DNA from: JBBRVW01 sp038246545 | GTDB lineage: Bacteria; Actinomycetota; Actinomycetes; JACCUZ01 | NCBI GenBank assembly: GCA_038246545.1 | Contig: JBBRVW010000018.1 | Span: forward strand, 1-64,000 | Length of the DNA stretch: 64,000 bases | Direction: 5' to 3' | In this document: piece after piece, positions 42,722 through 51,747 of the stretch | How the letters are laid out: each line of letters opens with the position of its first letter | How positions within the stretch are numbered: position 1 is the first letter of the stretch | Made by a program: the position numbers and the translations under genes | The notes under the pieces: generated by a model | Databases searched by the model: none | The model's input: the letters and a program-made list of their open reading frames with translations, nothing else | What the model was told of the DNA's origin: nothing

Positions 42722-45586
42722 TCAGCCCGGGACGACGTTGACCAGCTTGGGTGCCCGCACGACGACCGTCCGCACCCCGCGGCCCTCCAGGGCCCGCTGC
42801 ACCGCCTCGGACGCCAGCGCCTTCTCGCGCAGCGCGTCCTCGGTGATGTCGGCCGGCACCTCCAGCCGGTCGCGAACCTTGCCCTGCACCTGCACGACGC
42901 AGGTCACGGTGTCCTCGACCAGCAGGGCCGGGTCGGCGACCGGGAAGTCGACATAGGTCAGCGACCCGTGGTGGCCCAGCCGCGACCACAGCTCCTCCGC
43001 CAGGTGCGGGGCCAGCGGCGCCACCATCAGCACCAGCGCCTCGGCGACCTCGCGGTGCGTGACTCCGGTCTTGACCACGTGGTTGTTCAGCTCGATCAGC
43101 CGGGCGATGGAGGTGTTGGCTCGCAGGTTCTCCATGTCGGTGCGCACCGTATCGATGGTGCGGTGCAGCAGCCGGCGCGTCGCCTCGTCAGCAGGCTCGT
43201 CGACGACGCGCACTGCACCGGTCTCCTCGTCGACGACGTTGCGCCACAACCGCTGCAGGAACCGGTGCGAGCCGATGACCGCGCGCGTCTCCCACGGCCG
43301 CGACGCGTCCAGCGGGCCCATCGACATCTCGTACAGCCGGAACGTGTCGGCGCCGTACGTGTCGCACATGTCGTCCGGCGTGACCATGTTCTTCAGGCTC
43401 TTGCCCATCTTCCCGTAGTCACGGTTGACGGGCCGGCCCTCGTGCAGGTAGGTGACGACGCCGTCCACCAGCTCCTGCGTGACCTCTTCGGCCGGGACGT
43501 ACAGGCCGCGCTCGTCGGTGTAGGCGAAGGCCTGGATCATCCCCTGGTTGAACAGCTTGTGGAAGGGCTCGCTGCTCGACACGTGGCCCAGGTCGTGCAG
43601 CACCTTGTGCCAGAACCGCGCGTACAGCAGGTGCAGCACCGCGTGCTCCGCGCCCCCGACGTACAGGTCGACACCACCGGTGTGCCCCTCGCCCTGCGGG
43701 CCCATCCAGTACCGCTCCACCTCCGGGTCGACGAACCGCTCGGTGTTGGTCGGGTCCAGGTAGCGCAGCTCGTACCAGCAGGAGCCGGCCCACTGCGGCA
43801 TGGTGTTGGTCTCGCGGCGGTACTGCTTCGGCCCGTCGCCCAGGTCCAGGGTCACCTCCACCCAGTCGGAGTTGCGCGCCAGCGGCGGCTCCGGCTCGGA
43901 CGTCGTGTCGCCCTCGGGGAAGGTCCGCGGCGAGTAGTCGTCGACCTCCGGCAGCTCGACGGGCAGCATCGAGTCAGGGACGGCGACGGGCAGGTCTTGC
44001 TCGTCGTAGACGATCGGGAACGGCTCGCCCCAGTAGCGCTGCCGGCTGAACAGCCAGTCGCGCAGCTTGTAGGTCACGGTGCGCCGGCCTTTGCCCTTCG
44101 ACTCCAGCCAGTCGATGATCCGCGCCTTGGCCTCGGTGACGCCCAGCCCGTCCAGGCTGATCTCCTCGTTGGCGGAGTTGATCGCCGGGCCGTCACCCGT
44201 GAACGCCTCGCCGTCCCAGCTCTCCGGCGGCGCCACGGTACGGACGATCGGCAGGCCGAAGCGCTTCGCGAACTCCCAGTCACGCTCGTCCTGGCCGGGC
44301 ACCGCCATGATCGCGCCGGTGCCGTAGCCCATCAGGACGTAGTCGGCGACGAACACCGGCAGCGCCTGCCCGTTGGCCGGGTTGGTCGCGTGGCCACCGG
44401 TCCACACTCCGGTCTTCTCGCGGCCCTCGGTCTGCCGCTCCAGGTCGGTCCTCAGCTCCGCCGACCGCCGGTACGCCTCGACGGCGTCGCGAGGCGTCGC
44501 GTGACCGCCGGTCCACGACGTCGGTACGTCGCCGGGCCAGGCACCGGTAGCCAGCAGGTCGACGGCGGGGTGCTCGGGCGCGACCACCATGAACGTCGCA
44601 CCGAACAACGTGTCGGGCCGGGTGGTGAAGACCTCCAGGGCGCCGCCGTCGCTGGCGAACTCGACCACCGCCCCCTCGGACCGGCCGATCCAGTTGCGCT
44701 GCTGCAGCTTGATGGACTCCGGCCAGTCCAACGTGTCCAGGTCGGCAAGCAGCCGGTGCGCGTAAGCGGTGATGCGCATCTTCCACTGCCGCAGGTCGCG
44801 CTTGAAGACGGGGAAGTTGCCGCGGTCGCTGCGCCCCTCGGAGGTGACCTCCTCGTTGGCCAACACGGTGCCCAGGGCAGGGCACCAGTTGACCGGGGCG
44901 TGCGAGACGTAGGCCAGCCGGTGCGCGTCGACCACCCGTCGGCGCGCCACCTCGTCCAGGTCCGCCCACGGGGTGCCGTCGGCGACACCGGGCACACCGG
45001 TCGGCAGCGGCCGGGCGCCGGACGCGAGCAGGGGCACCAGCTCGTCGACCGGACGGGCCCGGTCCGCCTGCTCGTCGTACCAGCTCGAGAAGATCTGGTT
45101 GAAGATCCACTGCGTCCAACGGTAGAAGCCGGTGTCGATCGTCGTGACGCTGCGGCGCGGGTCGTGGGCCAGCCCCAGCCGTCGCAGCTGGGCGCGCATC
45201 GTGGCGGTGTTGGACTCCGTGGTGACCCGCGGGTGCTGGCCGGTCTGCACGGCGTACTGCTCGGCGGGCAGGCCGAACGCGTCGTAGCCCAGCGCGTGCA
45301 GCACGTTGTGCCCGGTCATCCGCTTGAACCGGCCGTAGACGTCGGTCGCGATGTAGCCCAGCGGGTGGCCGACGTGCAGCCCGATGCCGGAGGGGTACGG
45401 GAACATGTCCAGCACGTACTTCTTCGGCCGCGCGGCGACCTTGTCCGGCTCCGCCATCGGGCCGGCCGGGTTCGGCGCCTCGAAGGTGCGCTCGGCGTCC
45501 CACCGGTCCTGCCAGCGGCTCTCGATCTCGCCGGCCATCGCCGCGGTGTAGCGGTACGGCGCCTCGTCGCGGGGGGTGTCGGTCAT
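42722..45586 (-). CDS. leuS: leucyl-tRNA synthetase
   Basis: A 954-residue class I synthetase. HVGH at residues 71-74 is the HIGH motif, GKMGKSLKN near residue 725 the KMSKS motif, and the CP1 editing domain (with TRPDTLFGATFMVV at its front) lies between them. It charges tRNA-Leu. ATG at 45586. Its leader encodes a three-Leu peptide and a terminator hairpin, so expression should rise when charged tRNA-Leu falls. Confidence 0.98.
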   Translation of the reverse strand: MTDTPRDEAPYRYTAAMAGEIESRWQDRWDAERTFEAPNPAGPMAEPDKVAARPKKYVLDMFPYPSGIGLHVGHPLGYIATDVYGRFKRMTGHNVLHALGYDAFGLPAEQYAVQTGQHPRVTTESNTATMRAQLRRLGLAHDPRRSVTTIDTGFYRWTQWIFNQIFSSWYDEQADRARPVDELVPLLASGARPLPTGVPGVADGTPWADLDEVARRRVVDAHRLAYVSHAPVNWCPALGTVLANEEVTSEGRSDRGNFPVFKRDLRQWKMRITAYAHRLLADLDTLDWPESIKLQQRNWIGRSEGAVVEFASDGGALEVFTTRPDTLFGATFMVVAPEHPAVDLLATGAWPGDVPTSWTGGHATPRDAVEAYRRSAELRTDLERQTEGREKTGVWTGGHATNPANGQALPVFVADYVLMGYGTGAIMAVPGQDERDWEFAKRFGLPIVRTVAPPESWDGEAFTGDGPAINSANEEISLDGLGVTEAKARIIDWLESKGKGRRTVTYKLRDWLFSRQRYWGEPFPIVYDEQDLPVAVPDSMLPVELPEVDDYSPRTFPEGDTTSEPEPPLARNSDWVEVTLDLGDGPKQYRRETNTMPQWAGSCWYELRYLDPTNTERFVDPEVERYWMGPQGEGHTGGVDLYVGGAEHAVLHLLYARFWHKVLHDLGHVSSSEPFHKLFNQGMIQAFAYTDERGLYVPAEEVTQELVDGVVTYLHEGRPVNRDYGKMGKSLKNMVTPDDMCDTYGADTFRLYEMSMGPLDASRPWETRAVIGSHRFLQRLWRNVVDEETGAVRVVDEPADEATRRLLHRTIDTVRTDMENLRANTSIARLIELNNHVVKTGVTHREVAEALVLMVAPLAPHLAEELWSRLGHHGSLTYVDFPVADPALLVEDTVTCVVQVQGKVRDRLEVPADITEDALREKALASEAVQRALEGRGVRTVVVRAPKLVNVVPG

Positions 45587-45627
45587 GTCGTCGCGCCTCT
45601 TCGGGTCGTCTGCCGGGTCCGGACATG

Positions 45628-45684
45628 GAAAAGCCCCTCGACGTGGAGGGGCTGCCGCGCTGACGTGGTGCTGGTCAGCGCGGC
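45628..45684 (-). promoter_or_regulatory. leuS attenuator: pause hairpin and terminator
   Basis: On the minus strand, perfect 11-bp arms GCCGCGCTGAC (plus 45674-45684) and GTCAGCGCGGC (plus 45654-45664) form a first hairpin covering the leader's stop codon. Directly after it AGCCCCTC (plus 45646-45653) and GAGGGGCT (plus 45632-45639) close a terminator followed by TTTT. A ribosome on the Leu codons would change the first hairpin. The terminator is one of the few in the window with a U run. Confidence 0.8.
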
Positions 45685-45710
45685 TCGGTAAGGAGCAGTC
45701 CGTACCTCAC
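45675..45710 (-). CDS. leuS leader peptide (11 residues)
   Basis: Encodes MRYGLLLTEPR from GTG at 45710. Three consecutive Leu codons are CTG, CTC and CTT, including the rare CTT. The stop codon lies in the first attenuator hairpin. It is the same MR-x-GLLL design as the leuA leader at 7434-7481. The ribosome site is weak (GAG directly before GTG). Confidence 0.8.
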   Translation of the reverse strand: MRYGLLLTEPR

Positions 45711-45797
45711 CTCGGCAGCGTACCGGATCGCCAGGGTCTGCTCATATGCCGACGTGCCCGGACCAGAGGCGGGCAGCAGGTCCGCCACTGAAGAGAG

Positions 45798-46928
45798 CTA
45801 CTCCGCGACGGGAGGCGGCGAGCCGGCAGTGGGCGGGTGGTCGACCACGGCCCGCCGCTGTGGGAGGGCGCCCGCCTCCTTGCGCAGGGACCGCCTCAGG
45901 TACATCTCCTGGTCGGCCTTGCCGAGCAGCGTCTCGAGGGTGCCGGAGTCCCAGGGAGCCAGCATCGCGCCGCCGGCGCTGACCCGCACCGGCCAGACCT
46001 CGGCCGGGACCTCGTCGGTGAGCACGACACCGTCGCGCACCCGCCGCTCGAGCTCGAGCGGGGCCATGCCCGCGCCGGGGCCGACGACGCAGAACTCGTC
46101 GCCGCCCCAGCGGGCAACGACGTCGGTGGCCCGGGTGGCCGCCCGCAGCGCCTCGGCGACCGCGACGATCACCTCGTCGCCGATGGCGTGGCCCATGGCG
46201 TCGTTGACCCGCTTGAGGCCGTCGATGTCGACGAAGATGCAGTGCACCGCGTCGCCCTGGCGGCGGGCCTGCTCGACCATCTGGCCGCCGACCATCGCGA
46301 GGCCCCGGCGGTTGGCCAGGCCGGTGAGGTGGTCGCGCACGGCAGCGGACTCGGCTTCGGTGCGGGCCGAAGCCAGCTCGCGGACGTTCGCCCGGCGCAG
46401 GTGGTTGACGACCAGCGAAAGAAGCGTCGCGATGCACATCCCGACGATGAAGTGCGGCCACTGCGGGGTGGCCCCCACGAGGAAGGCGCCGACCCCCCAG
46501 GTGCCCCACGCCAGGTAGAGGGTGGCCGCCAGCCAGCGCAGGGACAGCAGCACCGCGCCCGCACCGACGATGAGGAGCATGACGTTGGTGGTCTGGCGCG
46601 GCTGGTCGACCATCACCAGGTGTAGCACCGAGGCGCAGACGGCGAGCAGCACCATGCCCGAGGTGACGGCGTGAGCGAGCTGGTCGGGCAGCCGGTGCCG
46701 GCGAACGGCGAGCGCGAAGCCACCGAGCAGCACGGCCGCGCCGGCGGCGGTGGCCACCAGGACGACCCGAGAGCTGCCGTCGAGCATGAGCAGGTGCAGC
46801 GGGACGAAGGCAACGAAGAGCAGGGCGAGGCAGGCCGCGAGGCCCGGAACTGCAGCCGTCACCGCCGCGTCGTACGTCTCCTCGAGCGTCGGCGACACAC
46901 GGCTTCTCTCGACAGGACGACCAGGCAC
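45798..46928 (-). CDS. membrane diguanylate cyclase (GGDEF)
   Basis: A 376-residue protein. Six or so membrane segments lie in residues 25-185, then a GGDEF domain with RWGGDEFCV as active site and RATD five residues upstream as the inhibitory c-di-GMP site. DHLTGLANRRGL and FVDIDGLKRVNDAMGHAIGDEV are the other signature blocks, so it should be an active, feedback-inhibited cyclase. GTG at 46928 is preceded by TACGGT six bases upstream, suggesting leaderless transcription. There is no EAL partner in the window. Confidence 0.92.
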   Translation of the reverse strand: MPGRPVERSRVSPTLEETYDAAVTAAVPGLAACLALLFVAFVPLHLLMLDGSSRVVLVATAAGAAVLLGGFALAVRRHRLPDQLAHAVTSGMVLLAVCASVLHLVMVDQPRQTTNVMLLIVGAGAVLLSLRWLAATLYLAWGTWGVGAFLVGATPQWPHFIVGMCIATLLSLVVNHLRRANVRELASARTEAESAAVRDHLTGLANRRGLAMVGGQMVEQARRQGDAVHCIFVDIDGLKRVNDAMGHAIGDEVIVAVAEALRAATRATDVVARWGGDEFCVVGPGAGMAPLELERRVRDGVVLTDEVPAEVWPVRVSAGGAMLAPWDSGTLETLLGKADQEMYLRRSLRKEAGALPQRRAVVDHPPTAGSPPPVAE

Positions 46929-47251
46929 CTTGACACCGTAGGGCCGACGGCGCGCGAGCGGGAGGCCCTTGCCCGAGGGAGCAGCCCGGATGGAGCAGCA
47001 TCCGGGCGACCCGGTACGCGCCCCGTCGCGCAGGGCAACCAGGCCCGGTGCCGGACCCGGGTCTTCACCGGCTCGTCACCCGCCGGGCCGGGCGAGGCAC
47101 CCGCGCGGTCACTTCCGGCGCACAGCCTGAGGAGGTGACTCGTCTCGTCGTCAGCTGGTACCGCGTCCGCCACAGCGCCAGCCATCGTGGGCGGTGCCGC
47201 TGCTGGATCTGCGAGGGCTGAGCCGCCGGCGCAGGGGCCCTCGCGTGGTCC
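46929..47251. other. gap with hairpin upstream of the GGDEF gene
   Basis: A 320-base gap between two minus-strand genes. A perfect 9-bp stem GCCCGGATG and CATCCGGGC (46985-46993 and 47000-47008) lies 60 bases ahead of the GGDEF start. No gene, RNA or promoter is firm. A 28-codon plus-strand frame at 47135-47221 is not supported. Confidence 0.45.
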
Positions 47252-48142
47252 TCACCGGAAGGGCCGCGCGGCGGTCGCGGACGGCGGCGGCCGCCGTCGA
47301 CGGGTTACTCGCTCGGGCCGTGCCACGGCGTCGAGCACGGCCCACACGACCTTGCCGCCGTCGGGGTGCGGGAGCACGCCCCAGGCACTGGTGAGCTGGG
47401 CGACGATGGCTAGGCCGCGCCCGTCTTCGTCCGAGCGCCGCCCGTGCTGCTCGACCGGCGGGTCATGACTGTGGTCCCGAACCGCTATGCGGATCGACCG
47501 TCGGTGCTCGGCGACGGTCAGGTCGATGTCGGTGCCGGCGTGGATCATCGCGTTGGTGACGAGCTCGCTGGCGACGAGGCAGGCGTCGGCGATCTGCTGG
47601 GTCAGCCGCCACTCCAGCAGGGTTCGGCTGACGAGGTCTCGTGCGGCTCGTGGCGCGGTCGGGTGGGGCGCAAGTCGCCGCGACACCACAGCGGGGCGGG
47701 CGGCCTGAAGGATCGCCGACAGGGCCAGTGGCAGCGATGCGGTGACCATGAGTCGGCCACCGAGGAGGTCGGTTCGGAGTGCCTGTCCGCCTCGCGCGCC
47801 GAGGCAGGTCATCGCCACAGGGACACCGGGCCAGTCGCGTGGGTGCCTGCCAGCCGAGGCGAGCTTCAGAAGCGCACCGGGTGCGCTGACGTCGACCACT
47901 CGGGACATGTCGCAGGCCACACCACGCGGTCCTTGTGCCAGAGCGAGCCGGATCGCGTGGTCCAGCTCTTCGACGATATCGCCGAGGGGACCCGCGACGT
48001 CCAGGACGATGACCTGACCCACGGGGTGGGTGTCGACCGACGTCCGCTGCGTCGCCGCGTCGCTCCGTGGCCGGCCCGCTGTCCCGTCGAATCGGCGGGC
48101 CGGCACTGCCGTGAGGTGTGGCTGCTTCGATGTCCGCGCCAT
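47252..48142 (-). CDS. STAS domain fused to RsbW-like ATPase
   Basis: A 296-residue protein. Residues about 40-150 look like a STAS (anti-sigma antagonist) fold (VIVLDVAGPLGDIVEELDHAIRLAL, VDVSAPGALLKLASAGR). Residues 165-285 are a HATPase_c_2 domain with ASELVTNAMIHAGTDIDL (N box) and DEDGRGLAIVAQLTSAWGVL (G2 box). Antagonist and kinase in one chain is a partner-switch module made covalent. The serine usually phosphorylated in STAS antagonists is present as part of SAPGALLK. No sigma gene is adjacent. ATG at 48142. Confidence 0.78.
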   Translation of the reverse strand: MARTSKQPHLTAVPARRFDGTAGRPRSDAATQRTSVDTHPVGQVIVLDVAGPLGDIVEELDHAIRLALAQGPRGVACDMSRVVDVSAPGALLKLASAGRHPRDWPGVPVAMTCLGARGGQALRTDLLGGRLMVTASLPLALSAILQAARPAVVSRRLAPHPTAPRAARDLVSRTLLEWRLTQQIADACLVASELVTNAMIHAGTDIDLTVAEHRRSIRIAVRDHSHDPPVEQHGRRSDEDGRGLAIVAQLTSAWGVLPHPDGGKVVWAVLDAVARPERVTRRRRPPPSATAARPFR

Positions 48143-48350
48143 GACGCTCGAACTACCTTCGGTCGTCCTGACCCACAGGACGAGACCACCGGGTCCTGAC
48201 GCGGCCGCGGCGTCGAGCGAGCGCGATCGGGGTCTGGGAGGGCGCCGAACCCGACGCTACGCTCGCGGGTCCGACGAAGCCAATTGACCTTTGCTGACGG
48301 ACGGCGCGACCGGACCACCCGGCGGCGACCCGGACCGGAGCCGTCGATCT

Positions 48351-48372
48351 TGTCAACCTGTCAAGCTGTCAA
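48351..48372. repeat. three TGTCAA repeats at 8-base spacing
   Basis: TGTCAA at 48351-48356, 48359-48364 and 48367-48372; on the minus strand three TTGACA. The 8-base period is not a helical turn, so binding of one protein to three faces is unlikely; alternative -35 elements for the fusion gene are possible, but no matching -10 is seen. Confidence 0.5.
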
Positions 48373-48391
48373 TCTCCGGTACCCGGACGAG

Positions 48392-48490
48392 GGCACCAGA
48401 GCCGACTCTGGCCGCCTCCCGACAGGGGAAACGGCCAGGTCATCGAGGTGGAGCTGAGGGGGCTCGAACCCCTGACCCCCACACTGCCAG
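48392..48490 (+). repeat. distal att repeat (attL-like) of the tRNA-Ala element
   Basis: A 99-base segment about 90% identical to 51763-51861. Bases 48449-48490 copy the 3' 42 bases of tRNA-Ala(GGC) up to the anticodon loop, after which homology stops (GCTTGG instead of TGTGG). It marks the far end of the inserted element. Confidence 0.8.
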
Positions 48491-48593
48491 CTTGGCCGAC
48501 GGTCGTCCGCCTCCGATCGTGCATGTCGTTTCCGCAGGTCCGCGCAGTATGACGGGGCCGTGCGGACCCCTGCGAACTGCCTCGGATTGAAGC

Positions 48594-48621
48594 AGTGGCC
48601 ACCAAAGTGGCACCAGAATCG
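48594..48621 (+). repeat. extra copy of the integrase-end repeat
   Basis: AGTGGCCACCAAAGTGGCAC at 48594 onward matches 51748-51775, the sequence just after the integrase stop. It lacks the tRNA part. Within it TGGCCACCAAA and TGGCACCAGA are near-direct repeats, as in integrase arm-binding sites. Confidence 0.55.
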
Positions 48622-48639
48622 CAGCGGCAGCCTCGTCGT

Positions 48640-49470
48640 CACCTCCTGCTGGTCGGGACGTCCCGTCGCGGGGAGCGCTCAGCTTTCGGACTCAACGGCG
48701 ATGTTGCGGATGCCACCGGGGCGACCTGCCGTGATCCACGTTCGGTACAAACCCCAGCGATCAGTAGGGAGGCGCCGAGGCTGGCCAGCGGAGGGCCCCG
48801 CGCGAGGTTCACCACCAGCGTGAACGTGACGACCCGGGCACCCAAGACGTTCAGCAGGGGATGGCCTCGGCGTCTGTCGTGGGGGGAGAACACAGCCATC
48901 GCCGCTAGTCCGGCCAAACGGCTCAGGAAAACCGAGACGGCGTAGAACAGGACGAGTTCCTGGTCACGCCCGCCGGCAGCAGCAGTGACTGCCCCCGCGG
49001 CCACGTTGAACACGACGACCCCCCAGAACGGGGTGTGATGAGCGTTCGTCCGGCCCAGCGGATGCCTTCAGTGGTACCGGTCCGGCTGGTGTGTCGAGCC
49101 AGCGCCTTGAGCAGGCCCGGGCCGGCCTGGAACGAGGAGCTTGCGGCCGACAGCAGCAGCAGTGCGCTGACCAGCTGGAACGCCGCGAACAGAGGCCCGG
49201 GCGCGGCCACCCGGCGAGCTCAGCGATCTGGGTGCTGTCCGCGGGCGGGATTCCGACCTGGAGGTCCATCGTTGGAACCAGCGGCGCCAGGTCGCCACGC
49301 AGCGCGCGCAAGGCAGCCTCGACGGCGTAGGCCACGGACGACACCGGGTCGGCCATGATGGCGTAGGAGAACGCCAGCAGCGGGGCGGGCCGAGAACGGA
49401 GGGCAATGCCGAGCCGGACGGTCCGGTGGTACCGGCTGGGGCCGTGTTCTGGGTCCGGGGGCATGGCCAC
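48640..49470 (-). pseudogene. APC-type amino-acid permease, fragments in three frames
   Basis: Read from the right: GIALRSRPAPLLAFSYAIMADPVSSVAYAVEAAL (frame one, to about 49210) is the N-terminal part of an APC transporter; LFAAFQLVSALLLLSAASSSFQAGPGLLKALA is a later segment in another frame; and FNVAAGAVTAAAGGRDQELVLFYAVSVFLS to LLNVLGARVVTFTLVVNLARG is the C-terminal membrane part in a third. About half of the usual length is missing in the middle, so there is deletion as well as frameshifting. Non-functional. Confidence 0.75.
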
Positions 49471-49533
49471 CGTTCGAGGCCGCGGGCAACCGCGAAAGGT
49501 CGGCTTCGGGGCCGGCGTTGCTGGGCGATGCGG

Positions 49534-50526
49534 TCAGCCGCCGTGGTCCTCGGCGGAAGGAGTGCGACGTCGGCTGCTTACCAGCGCGGCCCGCTTGGCC
49601 GAAAGTCGCGACCAGACTGCCTGCTGGAAGGCCAGTGTCCCCCAACCGGCCAGGGCCATGCCGGTCAGGTTGACCAGCAGCTGCAGTCCACTGCCCGCCA
49701 CCTCGTGCCAGGCGCCGAAAGCCAGGCCGAGAGCCACGTTGCCCGAAGCCGGCACGGTGGTCACTGAGATGAACACCCCCGACAGACCACCCACTTTCGC
49801 CGACGTCAAGGACAGCACTCCGGCGGCGGCGGCGGCGATGGCCACCAGGAAGGACCACTTGTCAGGCGTGTAGATGAAGTCGGTCTGTGGACGTCGTCCG
49901 ACGACGTCAGCCCGCTCGACCCATCCGACGGCCCGCGCGAGCAGAGCGAGCAGTGTCGCGATCACGATGGAGGTGCCGAAACCCAGCAACAGCGTACTCA
50001 GCGCGCGTCCCAACAGGGTTCGGCGTCGTCGGACGAGTGCCAGGCCTAGCGCCGCGATAGGAACGAACTCCGGTCCAAGCACCATCGCCCCAATGACGAG
50101 GATCTGCGAGTCCAGCACGATGGCGATGCTCGCGATCAGCGTTGCCAGTGACATGAAGCTGAGATAGGTCCAGTTCAGCTCCGAGTCCTCGTAGGCGCGC
50201 TGGGTGACCTCCGCCCACACGACCGAGTCCGAGCTGCTGCCCGGCGTCAACCGCTCCGCGTCGAACCCGCGCTGCGACAGCCAGGCCTGCACCGGCTCGA
50301 GGTGGATCGTGCCTTCCTCCGGGACACCGAGGTCACGCAGCCTGTCAACGACCTGGTTGGCGCCCTCCCTGGCGATGTCGGCAAGGATGACGTCACCTTC
50401 TGGGAGCAGCGACGCACCGCGGAGAACAGCGAGGCTGCTGACGGCTCCGTCCCGTTCGAGCATCTCGACCACCGGCCCCGAGAGCGCAGTCGTGGTCGAC
50501 ACCCGCAGCTGCAGCACGTTGGACAT
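49534..50526 (-). CDS. DUF389 membrane protein
   Basis: A 330-residue DUF389 (TIGR00341-like) protein. The cytoplasmic N-terminal domain (residues 1-110) is followed by about six membrane segments, the first being SLATLIASIAIVLDSQILVIGAMVLGPEF, then ALSTLLLGFGTSIVIATLLALLARAVG, and the family signature DKWSFLVAIAAAAAGVLSLTSAKVGGLSGVFISVTTVPASGN. ATG at 50526 follows GAGCGAGG. It is the only intact gene within the tRNA-Ala element. The function is not established in the family; links to potassium or small-solute transport have been proposed elsewhere. Confidence 0.87.
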   Translation of the reverse strand: MSNVLQLRVSTTTALSGPVVEMLERDGAVSSLAVLRGASLLPEGDVILADIAREGANQVVDRLRDLGVPEEGTIHLEPVQAWLSQRGFDAERLTPGSSSDSVVWAEVTQRAYEDSELNWTYLSFMSLATLIASIAIVLDSQILVIGAMVLGPEFVPIAALGLALVRRRRTLLGRALSTLLLGFGTSIVIATLLALLARAVGWVERADVVGRRPQTDFIYTPDKWSFLVAIAAAAAGVLSLTSAKVGGLSGVFISVTTVPASGNVALGLAFGAWHEVAGSGLQLLVNLTGMALAGWGTLAFQQAVWSRLSAKRAALVSSRRRTPSAEDHGG

Positions 50527-50689
50527 CCTCGCTCACCGCCGGGCCCAGCCATCCACCTGCGGCACGCCGACACGCCGGTCCATGGCGCCCGCCGGGCTCG
50601 TCTGGCCGCGCCTCGCGTCAAGAACGCGTCAAGATCGCAGACCGCGGCGTCAGGACGGCGTTAACGACTCCGCTACCACACCCGCGGCA

Positions 50690-51739
50690 CTGGAAAGAGG
50701 TTCGCGTGAGCAACATGCTGTCTGCGCCGAGGTGACAGCCAAGGTCCGAGCCGTGGAGCGCCGGCGCGATGAGGGCGTCGCGGCGGCTTCCGGCCGCGGG
50801 TCTACTCTGTCGGAATGGCTTGAGCACTGGCTCGAGCAGATCGCCGCTCGACGAGTCCGACCCAGGACTCTTGAGAGCTACCGAGCGACCGGTCCGGCTC
50901 CACATCGGCCCTAGCATCGGCGCGCAGCGGCTCGCGAAATTGCAGCCCGAACAGGTCGAGGCGATGTACGGCCAGATGCTCGCCTCGGGCCTCTCCGCGT
51001 CTTCCGTACTGCGCACCCACCGCATCCTCAGCCGTGCTCTCAAGGTCGCCATGCAGCGCGGCAAGATCACCCGCAACGTGTGTACTCTGGTGGACCCGCC
51101 GACACCGAAGCGGTCCGAAAGCAGCCCGCTGACTGTCGACGAGGCGCGGCGGGTGCTGAATGCTGCACAAGACGTCAGGAATCCGGCTCGCTGGACGGTT
51201 GCCCTGGCGCTCGGCCTGCGACAGTCCGACGCGCTCGGCCTGGCGTGGTCCGACGTCGACCTGGCTGGCGGGACGCTTTCGGTCCGGCTGGGGCTCCACC
51301 GTGTCTCCGGTAAGGGGCTCGTGTTCGAGGAGCCCAAGTCGGCCCGCAGTCGCCGAACTCTGGCCCTGCCAGCCCAGCTCGTCGACGGGCTTCGTCTCCA
51401 GCGCCTGGCGCAAGACAGGGAACGTGAGGTCGCCGGCACCGAGTGGCAGGGTCAGGACTTCGCATTCGCCCAGGCCAACGGACGCCCGCTCGATCGCCGC
51501 TCCGACTGGGAGCACTGGCGAGCCCGCCTCACCTCGGCCGGAGTCCGGCGGGTCCGCCTGCACGACGGACGGCACACGGCTGCGACCCTGCTGCTCACGG
51601 CCGGAGTACACCGAGGGTCGTCATGGAACTGCCCGGCCACTCCCAGATGCGCACGACCACCGACGTCTACAGCCACGTTATGCCAGCCCTCGCCCGGGAA
51701 GCCGCCGAGCAGATGGGGACGGCCCTGTTGGGGCCCTGA
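50690..51739 (+). pseudogene. phage-type tyrosine integrase with two frameshifts
   Basis: The usual integrase N-terminus is missing. Core binding VGEWLEHWLEQ-like STLSEWLEHWLEQIAARRVRPRTLESYR is in one frame; one extra G near 50890-50891 shifts to VRLHIGPSIGAQRLAKLQPEQVEA, which runs to the catalytic domain (ALGLRQSDALGLAWSDVD with the Arg, HDGRHTAATLLL with H-x-x-R). A one-base loss near 51611-51613 then shifts to VVMELPGHSQMRTTTDVYSHVMPAL with the His and Tyr. All catalytic residues exist but not in one chain. Confidence 0.8.
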
Positions 51740-51747
51740 CCGAAACT

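Noticed and set aside
45628..45684. T-box riboswitch before leuS
   Set aside because: No T-box sequence or specifier stem; the Leu leader peptide explains the terminator.
41699..45691. 1330-residue plus-strand open frame opposite degV and leuS
   Set aside because: A mirror-frame artefact of high GC content; leuS and degV motifs are on the other strand.
47135..47221. 28-residue plus-strand frame ending CRCWICEG
   Set aside because: GAGGAGG touches the GTG with no spacer, there is no homology I can name, and it crosses the promoter region of minus-strand genes.
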